Assembly (NCBI GenBank): GCA_937889655.1
Contig: CALBZG010000045.1
Location: 1 to 8,309, forward strand
DNA: 8,309 nucleotides
Direction of reading: 5' to 3'
Origin: an uncultured Clostridia bacterium
GTDB lineage: Bacteria > Bacillota > Clostridia > Peptostreptococcales > Anaerovoracaceae
Position numbers and translations under genes: made by a program. The notes under the pieces were generated by a model. The model was not told the origin of the DNA, did not search any database, and saw only the letters and a list, made by a program, of their open reading frames with translations. Shown in pieces: positions 1 to 6,629 of this stretch; within the stretch, counting starts at the first letter, position 1, and every line of letters begins with the position of its first letter.

Positions 1-902
1 CAAAATCAGAATATGAGCTTGGTTTAGCGGCATGTCTGGGCAGCGCAGTGTTGTGGGGATTTTTGCCGATTTACTGGCAGGCCTTGAGGCCGATAGATTC
101 CTATGTGATCATTCTCTACAGGATCTTGCTGGTCGCAGTGGTCTGCTTTGTTGTAGACCTGAAAATTTACGGCATCAGCAAAATCATTGAACCCATGAAA
201 CAAAAGGGCATACTTCTCCGATATCTGGCGGCAGGCTTTCTGATCACCTTCAACTGGTCCCTCTATATTTGGGCGGTCAACGCAGATTTTGTGATCCAGA
301 CCTGCATCGGGTACTATATCGAACCTCTGGTTGTTTGTATTTTCGGTATCGTGCTTTTTAGCGAAAAAATCTCGCGATATAAAATGATCGCACTTGTTTT
401 TGCCTGTGCCGGTATTATTATCCTTTTACTGCATTTTGGGGAACTGCCTCTGATTGCCATAGGCCTGTCCACCACCTTTGCGGCCTATGCGGCCATCAAA
501 AAAAGCTTCAGGATGGAAGCCATGCTTTCGCTTTTTTATGAGACCATATTTCTGGCGCCGCCGGCTTTGATCGCCATCGTCTACCTGGAGATCAACAATA
601 AGGGGGCCTTGGGTACTGGGGAACCTTATCAGTATGGATTACTGCTGCTTTGCGGCATCATGACAGCAACGCCTTTGGGCTTGTTTGCCGCTTCTGCCAA
701 CAGGCTCCCGCTGATTACCCTGGGACTCATCGAGTATGTTTCTCCCACCATCACGCTGATTCTTGGGATTTTTCTATTCAAAGAACCCTTTGATATCGTG
801 CAGCTCATGGCTTTTGTGGTGATCTGGATCGGATTATTGTTCTTTACTTATGGAGAAATAAAGGCTGTAAAAAGCCTGGAGCCTGAAAAACAGCCTGTAT
901 AA
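1..902 (+). CDS. rarD: RarD/EamA-family transporter (5'-truncated by window edge)
   Basis: Multi-pass inner-membrane protein of the drug/metabolite transporter superfamily, RarD subfamily; its substrate is not established. The frame is open from the first complete codon at 3, and no ATG lies in it before a GTG at 48. That GTG falls inside the conserved first helix (LWGFLPIYWQAL), so it is not the start. E. coli RarD is about 296 residues with its matching Trp near residue 20; here 299 codons are visible with that Trp at the 18th, so only a few N-terminal residues are missing. About ten hydrophobic segments are visible. The two repeat-end signatures typical of EamA proteins appear as EPLVVCIFGIVLFSEKIS and SPTITLILGIFLFKEPF, each followed by a further helix. 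No convincing terminator follows the stop. The family is clear; the naming as RarD rests on length and the N-terminal motif. Confidence 0.87.
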   Translation, partial: KSEYELGLAACLGSAVLWGFLPIYWQALRPIDSYVIILYRILLVAVVCFVVDLKIYGISKIIEPMKQKGILLRYLAAGFLITFNWSLYIWAVNADFVIQTCIGYYIEPLVVCIFGIVLFSEKISRYKMIALVFACAGIIILLLHFGELPLIAIGLSTTFAAYAAIKKSFRMEAMLSLFYETIFLAPPALIAIVYLEINNKGALGTGEPYQYGLLLLCGIMTATPLGLFAASANRLPLITLGLIEYVSPTITLILGIFLFKEPFDIVQLMAFVVIWIGLLFFTYGEIKAVKSLEPEKQPV

Positions 903-909
903 TTTTTTA

Positions 910-938
910 GCAATTTCTGTAAAAATCATCTATATAAT
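910..938 (+). promoter_or_regulatory. Possible sigma-A promoter of the MBL-fold gene
   Basis: A perfect TATAAT lies at 933-938 in an AT-rich gap. The matching -35 position 17 bp upstream (GCAATT, 910-915) is poor. Transcription from here would begin near 945, downstream of the ATG at 939, which supports translation starting at 987 instead. Without a good -35 element this remains tentative. Confidence 0.35.
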
Positions 939-986
939 ATGTATAAATGGGTATATAAATTTCAAGATGGAGAAGTCATAAACAAC

Positions 987-1913
987 ATGGATTTTAAGGG
1001 GAAAAAGGAAGAAGCATTCATCGGTTTCGAAGGATATGACCGATTTGATTTTCCGGAACCGATACGAAGAGTGACGGCAGGCCATGGCGGAGAAGCCCTG
1101 CTGATTCTTGGTAGCGAAAAAACGGCGTTATATGATTGCGGCATGGCATACTGCTGGAAGCAGATGCTTGAAAATCTCGAAAAAAGCCTGGAAGGTCGAA
1201 CTTTGGATTATGTTCTGGTATCACATACGCATTACGACCATATCGGAGCCCTGCCTTATTTAAGAGAAAGATATCCGGAAGCGGTGGTGTTCGGCGCAGA
1301 GCACGCCGCACGAGTTTTCGAAAGGCATGGCGCCCGCAAGATCATGAAGAGACTTGGCGAAGAAGCCATGCGGGAATATTGCGGCGATGAAGTAGAAATC
1401 AAAACCCAAGGACTTTCAGTGGACGTGATCGTAAGAGAAGGGGAACGGATCGACCTTGGGGACAGGTATTTCAGGGTGATAGAAACTCCTGGCCATACGG
1501 ATTGCAGCTTGTCTTTTCTGCTGGAGCCCGACGGCATACTTTTTGCCTCAGAATCCACCGGTGTCCTGCTGACTCCGGAAATCATCCATACACCGATGCT
1601 GAAATCCTATGAGGATTGTATGGATTCTGCGAAGAAATGCGCCGATTTAAAGCCGAAGTTCATCGTGATTCCCCATTATGGAGTAATCCCGGGATTCTTT
1701 AACGAAAAGTACTGGCAGCTCTTCAACAGCTGTGCCCAGGAAAAATGCGAATTTATAAAGACTCTCCATGATGAAGGCCTGTCCGGAGAGGAGATCCTGG
1801 GAAGATACGCGGATCACTATTGGGATGATATCAGGGCCAATGAACAGCCTTGGGCAGCATACATGATGAATGCGGAAAACATTGTAAAAACCATACTCGG
1901 AAGGTTCAAATAA
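987..1913 (+). CDS. MBL-fold metallo-hydrolase
   Basis: Predicted cytosolic metal-dependent hydrolase of the metallo-beta-lactamase fold; substrate unknown. Counting from the start at 987 (308 residues), the main metal motif is HTHYDH at 80-85 (H80, H82, D84, H85). A further histidine is in TPGHTD (H170) and the last in IPHYG (H230). The position that usually carries the metal-bridging Asp reads ASESTG, giving Glu189. The C-terminal 60 or so residues are helical-looking and charged and may cap the active site. An in-frame ATG at 939 would add 16 residues, but it has no ribosome binding site and overlaps a TATAAT at 933-938. The ATG at 987 has GGAGAAG at 969-975, rather far away at 11 nt, so the start is likely but not certain. 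No signal peptide is visible. The family could include lactonases, thioesterases or glyoxalase II-like enzymes; the sequence does not decide. Confidence 0.85.
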   Translation: MDFKGKKEEAFIGFEGYDRFDFPEPIRRVTAGHGGEALLILGSEKTALYDCGMAYCWKQMLENLEKSLEGRTLDYVLVSHTHYDHIGALPYLRERYPEAVVFGAEHAARVFERHGARKIMKRLGEEAMREYCGDEVEIKTQGLSVDVIVREGERIDLGDRYFRVIETPGHTDCSLSFLLEPDGILFASESTGVLLTPEIIHTPMLKSYEDCMDSAKKCADLKPKFIVIPHYGVIPGFFNEKYWQLFNSCAQEKCEFIKTLHDEGLSGEEILGRYADHYWDDIRANEQPWAAYMMNAENIVKTILGRFK

Positions 1914-1939
1914 ACATCAGGCATTTTGGCTATACTTGC

Positions 1940-1968
1940 TTGTATCAAATAAAATGATATGGTAAAAT
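1940..1968 (+). promoter_or_regulatory. Extended -10 promoter before the unknown gene
   Basis: TTGTAT (1940-1945) and TAAAAT (1963-1968) are spaced by 17 bp, and TG at 1960-1961 sits one base before the -10 hexamer, making an extended -10. Transcription would begin near 1975, after the ATG at 1967 and before the ATG at 2000. A small inverted repeat, TATCA (1943-1947) and TGATA (1955-1959), lies between the two elements; it is too short to call an operator. Confidence 0.55.
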
Positions 1969-1988
1969 GAAGCTTGAATTTTATCAAC

Positions 1989-1993
1989 AGGAG
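1989..1993 (+). promoter_or_regulatory. Ribosome binding site fixing the start at 2000
   Basis: AGGAG lies 6 nt before the ATG at 2000. The upstream in-frame ATG at 1967 has no such site and overlaps the -10 element, so this site decides the start of the unknown gene. Confidence 0.7.
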
Positions 1994-1999
1994 AGTCAA

Positions 2000-2728
2000 A
2001 TGCTGGTTTCCGAATCTACAGGCTTCAGCCTGCAAGTTAAAACTGAAGAGTATGCTTACCATCTGGATATAGAAAGAGCTGTTGAAAAAGATTGCTATAA
2101 AGTCCGATACGGCAGGGGGGTCTCCAACAGCGTCTACTATATATCGAATGCCGGATGGCAGCGTTTTTTGGAGAAATGCAAGGACATCGGAATCTTCAAC
2201 TGGGAAGAGATCTACGACTTTCCGTCATTCAGCGGGTATGGCTGGTTTTTAAAATTCGGGTTTCCATACGGCAAAGAGATCAGCTTTGCAGGGCGTTACA
2301 GATATCCCGAGAACTGGGAGATTTTTATAACGTTTCTGGAGGACTTTACGAACCAGGGTACCTGGTTCGGCAGTGATCCCGTCGATAAGAACGCTCAGAC
2401 TCAGAAGGTGCTGAGAAGCGACGAAAAAAAGCAGACCGAAAACAAACCGGTGGAAGCAGCCGCGACAGAGTCTGAGCCGAAGAGTACTTATGAAGAAGCA
2501 GGTCGGCCGCCGACCCGGGAGGATGAATTCACACCGCCATTCATTGATCAGAAGCCCGATGACTATAAAGTCAAACTGGAAGACTTATTTAATGAAGAAG
2601 AATTGGATACGGAAAACAAAAATGCTTTCGATAAACAAGTGGCCAAATTCAGCACTTTTGTTAAAACAGGTTCGCACGCTTTCGTCAATTTGATTTTAGA
2701 CAAAACAGACGAAAAGAAGAAAGGTTAA
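2000..2728 (+). CDS. Protein of unknown function, globular N-terminal domain plus charged C-terminal tail
   Basis: I do not recognise this 242-residue protein. Residues 1-120 look like one folded domain, with alternating beta-like stretches and many aromatics. Notable pieces are SNAGWQRFLEKC (about 49-60), GYGWFLKFGFPYGKEISFAG (about 79-98) and YPENWEIFITFLEDF (about 102-116). The run of a Trp strand, a small Gly-rich turn, then YP.NW..F resembles uncharacterised domains seen in other Firmicute hypothetical proteins, but I cannot name one. Residues about 121-195 are rich in K, E, Q, P and T and probably disordered; the last 45 or so are helical and charged. There is no signal peptide or membrane segment, so it is probably cytosolic. 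The start at 2000 is set by AGGAG 6 nt upstream and by the promoter at 1940-1968. It is followed after 16 nt by the AbrB-like gene and is probably cotranscribed with it, which hints at a shared regulatory role. Confidence 0.75.
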   Translation: MLVSESTGFSLQVKTEEYAYHLDIERAVEKDCYKVRYGRGVSNSVYYISNAGWQRFLEKCKDIGIFNWEEIYDFPSFSGYGWFLKFGFPYGKEISFAGRYRYPENWEIFITFLEDFTNQGTWFGSDPVDKNAQTQKVLRSDEKKQTENKPVEAAATESEPKSTYEEAGRPPTREDEFTPPFIDQKPDDYKVKLEDLFNEEELDTENKNAFDKQVAKFSTFVKTGSHAFVNLILDKTDEKKKG

Positions 2729-2744
2729 AAAGGGAGGTAATATT

Positions 2745-3032
2745 ATGGGAAATTACAGCGGAATGGTTAGATCCATCGATAAACTGGGGAGAGTGGTGCT
2801 CCCGGCAGAGATGAAAAGGGAATTAGGCCTGGAAAACGAAATGAAAGTAGAGTTTCATTTCGCCAATGACAGCATCATCATAAAGAAATACCACGAACAC
2901 TGCATGTTCTGCGATTCGGAGAAGGATCTAGTAGAATACAAATACAAAAAACAGGAAGACAACGACAAGGATCCGGACAGAAAAGTCTACATATGCAAGA
3001 ACTGTCTGTCGGAAATCACAGATCTGAAGTAA
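2745..3032 (+). CDS. AbrB/SpoVT-AbrB-domain transcriptional regulator with C-terminal Cys4 knuckle
   Basis: Small DNA-binding transition-state regulator of the AbrB family, 95 residues, comparable to B. subtilis AbrB. The swapped-hairpin DNA-binding domain spans residues about 5-49, with the family hallmarks GMVRSIDKLGRVVLPAEMKR, a Gly-Leu turn (ELGLEN) and the closing strand SIIIKKY. In place of the classical AbrB multimerisation domain, the C-terminal half carries CMFC (C53, C56) and CKNC (C84, C87), a likely zinc-binding knuckle; Cys-containing tails of this kind are common among clostridial AbrB proteins. Between the two pairs is a hydrophilic stretch rich in K, D and E (about 66-80). The ribosome binding site GGGAGGT (2732-2738) is strong, with 6 nt spacing. 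It lies 16 nt downstream of the unknown gene, with a hairpin terminator after it. Its targets cannot be told from the sequence; family members repress stationary-phase and sporulation genes. Confidence 0.9.
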   Translation: MGNYSGMVRSIDKLGRVVLPAEMKRELGLENEMKVEFHFANDSIIIKKYHEHCMFCDSEKDLVEYKYKKQEDNDKDPDRKVYICKNCLSEITDLK

Positions 3033-3055
3033 TCGGAAATAGGTAGTATGAAACT

Positions 3056-3083
3056 AAAGGCTCCAATTATGTTGGAGTCTTTT
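3056..3083 (+). terminator. Hairpin with short T tract; intrinsic terminator or leader attenuator
   Basis: GGCTCCAA (3059-3066) pairs with TTGGAGTC (3072-3079) around a 5-nt loop, with one G-T pair. AAA before and TTT after can extend the stem. TTTT (3080-3083) follows, then the run is broken by ATAA, so termination is probably incomplete. It ends 4 nt before the ribosome binding site of the SLH glycosidase gene, leaving no room for a promoter between them. Confidence 0.7.
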
Positions 3084-3099
3084 ATAAGAGGGATTTAAA

Positions 3100-5385
3100 A
3101 TGAAAAGATCAGCAAAGGCCTATCTGGCTGTTTTGCTTGTTTGCGCGCTTGCTTTCAGCACCATGACCGGCTTCAAAACTCAAGACGGTTTTGGGCAAGT
3201 GCATTTCGAAACAGGCTATCCAATCTTTGAAGGCGCTTATTTTGGTGAAATCATCGGCGAAAACAGCCAATGGGGGATCGAGCATGCTTATTATGTAGAA
3301 GCAGATCCGGATGGGTCCGATTTAGAGCTCAAGGTTTTCACAGGGGAAGTCAATGGCGCCTGCACCGTTGAAAATATGGTCAAATACATGGAAGACAGCG
3401 GCTACAAGGTAGTAGCTGCCATCAACGGCGACATTTTCGATACCGCCACGGGGACGCCGAAGAGCACGGTGATCCATGAAGGCAATATCATCACATCAGG
3501 CTATGCACCGGACAGAGTGCTGGCTATTGATGAGGACAATGAGATCACCATGACTCCGGTTGGTCTGAAGTACTCATGGGAGGGTGTTATGGCCGGCAAC
3601 GGTCCTTTCAGTGGAACCATCGACTATTTCAATGTTCCCGATGGCAACGCCGGAGGACTGTTCCTGTATAATCGTCATTACAGTTCATCGACCAAGACCA
3701 CCGGAGACCGTATCGAAGTGGTCATCGAAGCCGACGACATTCAAATGCAGGTGGATGGGACCATCTATGGAACAGTAAAACAGATAATCAACGGCAGCAA
3801 TACAGCCATCGGTGAAGACGAGCTGGTACTTTCAACTGCGGCAACTAGCTCCCATGGAGCCATGCTGTCCGCTCTTGAACCGGGTTCCGAGATCGCATTA
3901 TCCTGCGAAGAGACCGGCTCCGGACTGGCTGATGCCAGAGAAGCGGTAGGCCTATATTACAGCATCGTTGAAGACGGCAAAATGGTCACCAACGGGACCA
4001 ATGTGAACCCAAGGACTGCTGTTGGCGTCAAAGAAGACGGGACCATCGTCTTCTATATTATGGACGGCCGGCAGAGCTCAAAAAGCAACGGTCTGACCAT
4101 CGAGGAGCTGGCTTATCACATGATCGAGCTGGGATGCGTCCAGGCATGGAACTTGGACGGCGGCGGCTCATCCCAGATGGTGGTGCGTCAGCCCGGCGTC
4201 GATCAGACTGCAACATTGAAGAACTCACCAAGCGGAGGAGCGGCAAGGGCAGTATCCAACGGCATCATGCTGGCATATAAGAAAAAGAACGTTTCGGATA
4301 CAGCAGCTAATCTCCATGTTTATCCTTCCAACATCCTGATGCTTCCTGGAACAGAGGTCGAATTATCAGCTTATGCATCCAACAGTCTGTATGAAAAAGT
4401 CGACGCACCGGACAACGTGCAATATTCTTCCGATGACTGCTTTGTCACCGGGAATGTTTTCACTGCGGGGGATGCCCCGGGGACGGCGGTCATCAAGGCT
4501 GAAGCTGGAAGCCTCGCCACCGAAGCCTATGCAGAGGTGGTAACGGATATCACCGTGGTTCCTTCGATATCCAAGCTGACCTTAAAACCTGGGGAAACAC
4601 GGGACATCAACGGCTCGCTGAAGTATGGAGTGTGTGATATTCCATCGAAACCGGAGCTGTTTACATTCAGCTGCGACAGCAATATCGGAACCATCAGCGA
4701 AAGCGGCTTATTCTCGGCGTCGGGTTCGACATCAGCACAATCGGGCAATATATATGTCCATTATGGGGAAACAATCGGAACAGTAGCCGTCAACGTAACG
4801 GCTGAAACCGTAAAACCTGTGGTTTTCAATGACACTGCGGCTCATTGGGCAAAGGACTATATCGGCGTGCTTGCCACTATGGGCAAGGTCGGGGGGGTCG
4901 GCAACAACAAGTATGACCCTGACGGGGAGCTTACAAGAGCTCAATTCCTTGCATTCCTGGCCAAGGCCACCGATAACGCGGAAATCGCTTCAGCTGCTCC
5001 GGCCGGATTCAAGGACGTTTCGAAAAATGCCTGGTATTACAATTATGTGAACTGGGGATATCAAAAGGGCATTGTGAACGGTGTGGGCGAAGACAAGTTC
5101 GATCCGAATGCGTCCATCACAAGGGAACAGATGGCGGTAATGCTGTGCAATTACGCTGTGTTCCAGTCATTTGCCCTGCCTCAAAAGGACGGACTGGTAG
5201 TGAATTTCAAAGACAAGAATAAGATCAGCCCTTGGGCCATCGATTATGTTTACACAGTCGCCGGCGCAGCTCTGATGAATGGAATGGGTGAAAATGAATT
5301 CCAGCCTCAAGGCGTAGCGACACGAGCCCAGGCTGCAAAAATAATTTATGAGTACATCGACTCAAGGGAAGGGATCAATGATTAA
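3100..5385 (+). CDS. Exported phosphodiester glycosidase (NAGPA family) with SLH anchoring domains
   Basis: Surface enzyme of 761 residues. Residues 1-24 form a Sec signal peptide (KR, then a hydrophobic core). The catalytic domain, about 80-393, matches the phosphodiester glycosidase family named for the human uncovering enzyme that cleaves GlcNAc-1-phosphodiesters. Its signatures are INGDIFD (108-114), NPRTAVG (303-309), DGR (322-324) and NLDGGGSS (351-358). Two beta-rich Ig-like segments follow (about 402-483 and 484-570). Three SLH repeats begin at 576, 637 and 703, each ending in a TR motif (TRAQ, TREQ, TRAQ), which normally bind secondary cell-wall polymer. It therefore probably sits in the S layer and acts on a sugar phosphodiester of the wall or of an external glycan; the substrate is inferred, not shown. 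The ribosome binding site GAGGGA (3088-3093) lies 6 nt before the start. It overlaps the peptidase gene by 8 nt. A lipobox is not convincing (LLVC has Val before Cys). Confidence 0.9.
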   Translation: MKRSAKAYLAVLLVCALAFSTMTGFKTQDGFGQVHFETGYPIFEGAYFGEIIGENSQWGIEHAYYVEADPDGSDLELKVFTGEVNGACTVENMVKYMEDSGYKVVAAINGDIFDTATGTPKSTVIHEGNIITSGYAPDRVLAIDEDNEITMTPVGLKYSWEGVMAGNGPFSGTIDYFNVPDGNAGGLFLYNRHYSSSTKTTGDRIEVVIEADDIQMQVDGTIYGTVKQIINGSNTAIGEDELVLSTAATSSHGAMLSALEPGSEIALSCEETGSGLADAREAVGLYYSIVEDGKMVTNGTNVNPRTAVGVKEDGTIVFYIMDGRQSSKSNGLTIEELAYHMIELGCVQAWNLDGGGSSQMVVRQPGVDQTATLKNSPSGGAARAVSNGIMLAYKKKNVSDTAANLHVYPSNILMLPGTEVELSAYASNSLYEKVDAPDNVQYSSDDCFVTGNVFTAGDAPGTAVIKAEAGSLATEAYAEVVTDITVVPSISKLTLKPGETRDINGSLKYGVCDIPSKPELFTFSCDSNIGTISESGLFSASGSTSAQSGNIYVHYGETIGTVAVNVTAETVKPVVFNDTAAHWAKDYIGVLATMGKVGGVGNNKYDPDGELTRAQFLAFLAKATDNAEIASAAPAGFKDVSKNAWYYNYVNWGYQKGIVNGVGEDKFDPNASITREQMAVMLCNYAVFQSFALPQKDGLVVNFKDKNKISPWAIDYVYTVAGAALMNGMGENEFQPQGVATRAQAAKIIYEYIDSREGIND

Positions 5386-6625
5386 AGTAAGAACCTTGGA
5401 AAACGGCATCAGGATCGTCATGGAGCATATGGACAATGTGGCGACGGTGGCCTTCGGCATTTTTGTCAAAACCGGATCTATCAACGAGACGCCGGAGCTT
5501 CATGGCGCCAGCCACTTTGTAGAACATATGATGTTCAAAGGAACCGAGACACGCACCGCCAAAGACATCGCCGATCAATTTGATATGCTGGGCGGTTCTG
5601 TCAATGCCTATACATCCAGAGAGCATACCTGCTATTATTTTAAAACCACTGGGGACACATTCCGGCCGGCGGCTGAAATCCTATGCGATATGATGACCAA
5701 AAGCCTGTTTGACGAAGCGGAAATAGAAAAAGAACGGCAAGTCATACTGGAAGAAATAAAAATGCTGGAGGACCAGCCTGATGAACTCAGCATGGAGCAT
5801 TGCACCCGTCTGGTGTTCAGCGGCGACGTTCTGGAACACGACGTGGCCGGAGATCCGCAGGCCTTGGCTGGCCAGACAGGCGAAATATTAAAAGATTATA
5901 TCAAGAAGCAATACACCTGTGATTCTATCGTTGTAGCCGTTGCGGGCCGCTTTGATGAACATGAAGTCGAGGACGTCGTGCTGGAAAGGCTGAATATCTT
6001 CGAACCTTCGAAGGTTCATGATGTCAGTCCGCTGCTGCCGTACAAGCCGAGCACTATCACCATCTGCAAGGATATCGAGCAGACGAACCTTTGCCTGGGG
6101 ACTAGGTTCATGACCATGGACGATATAAACTACTATGCAGGAGCATTTTTCAACAATATTTTAGGCGGATCCATGAGCTCCAGGCTTTTCCAGAATATTC
6201 GCGAGGAGAAGGGGCTGGCTTATACGGTGGTTTCCATGTCTCAGGCGATGATCAGGTCGGGCATGCTTTATATCTACGCCGGCATCGCCCATGATAAAGT
6301 AGACCAGTGTGTTTCCGCCATCCTGGATGAATTTGAAGATCTCAGAAAAAGCGGAGTCACGGAGCGGGAACTGGAAAAGGCTAAAAATCAAGGCAAAAGC
6401 AATGTGGTATTCAGCATGGAAAGAACTCACAGCAGGATGTTGAACATAGGCCGCAATCTATTGATGATGAACAAGGTCTATGAGCAGGAGGATATACTCG
6501 ATATGATGAACAAAGTCACCCTGGAAGATGTTAATGAATCCGCAAAAGCGTTCTCCGATATTTCATCCTATTCCTGTGCCGTTGTTGCTCCGAGGAATTT
6601 TGACTTTGAGAAGCACTTGAGGTAA
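5378..6625 (+). CDS. M16-family zinc metallopeptidase (processing-protease-like)
   Basis: Cytosolic peptidase of the pitrilysin/mitochondrial-processing-peptidase family, 415 residues, the usual size of the single-unit bacterial forms such as B. subtilis YmxG/MlpA. The inverted zinc motif is HFVEH at 46-50 (H46, E49, H50). The third ligand is expected at the EE of VILEEI (125-126). The C-terminal half has the family pattern SSRLFQNIREEKGLAY, which helps bind substrate, so both M16 halves are present and the active site looks intact. The ATG at 5378 is chosen because the protein then begins MIKVRTLENGIR, as family members do, with AAGGGAAGGG (5364-5373) just upstream; an earlier start in the frame at 5348 would lie deeper inside the preceding gene. 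The start overlaps the glycosidase stop by 8 nt, so translation is probably coupled. dut follows after 4 nt. In Bacillus the homologue lies near pnp and sporulation genes; none of these is visible here. Confidence 0.92.
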   Translation: MIKVRTLENGIRIVMEHMDNVATVAFGIFVKTGSINETPELHGASHFVEHMMFKGTETRTAKDIADQFDMLGGSVNAYTSREHTCYYFKTTGDTFRPAAEILCDMMTKSLFDEAEIEKERQVILEEIKMLEDQPDELSMEHCTRLVFSGDVLEHDVAGDPQALAGQTGEILKDYIKKQYTCDSIVVAVAGRFDEHEVEDVVLERLNIFEPSKVHDVSPLLPYKPSTITICKDIEQTNLCLGTRFMTMDDINYYAGAFFNNILGGSMSSRLFQNIREEKGLAYTVVSMSQAMIRSGMLYIYAGIAHDKVDQCVSAILDEFEDLRKSGVTERELEKAKNQGKSNVVFSMERTHSRMLNIGRNLLMMNKVYEQEDILDMMNKVTLEDVNESAKAFSDISSYSCAVVAPRNFDFEKHLR

Positions 6626-6629
6626 AATA

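Noticed and set aside
871..898. Three AGCCTG copies near the end of the RarD gene, looking like a short direct repeat
   Set aside because: They are in coding sequence, unevenly spaced and in different frames, with no array or mobile-element context; chance is the simplest reading.
962..1585. Open frames on the minus strand across the MBL-fold gene
   Set aside because: They have no family match, no ribosome binding sites, and lie opposite a well-conserved gene; the same holds for minus-strand frames across the peptidase, dut and DUF47 genes.
2745..3032. The AbrB-domain gene as the antitoxin (MazE-like) half of a toxin-antitoxin pair with the preceding gene
   Set aside because: The DNA-binding domain and Cys tail match transition-state regulators more closely than MazE antitoxins, and the 242-residue neighbour has no recognisable toxin motif and is larger than usual partners.
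4891..4897. Run of seven G in the first SLH repeat, a possible slippage site that would release the enzyme from the wall
   Set aside because: Seven bases is short for phase variation, the frame is intact and it encodes an ordinary Gly-rich SLH turn; there is no sign of an alternative product.
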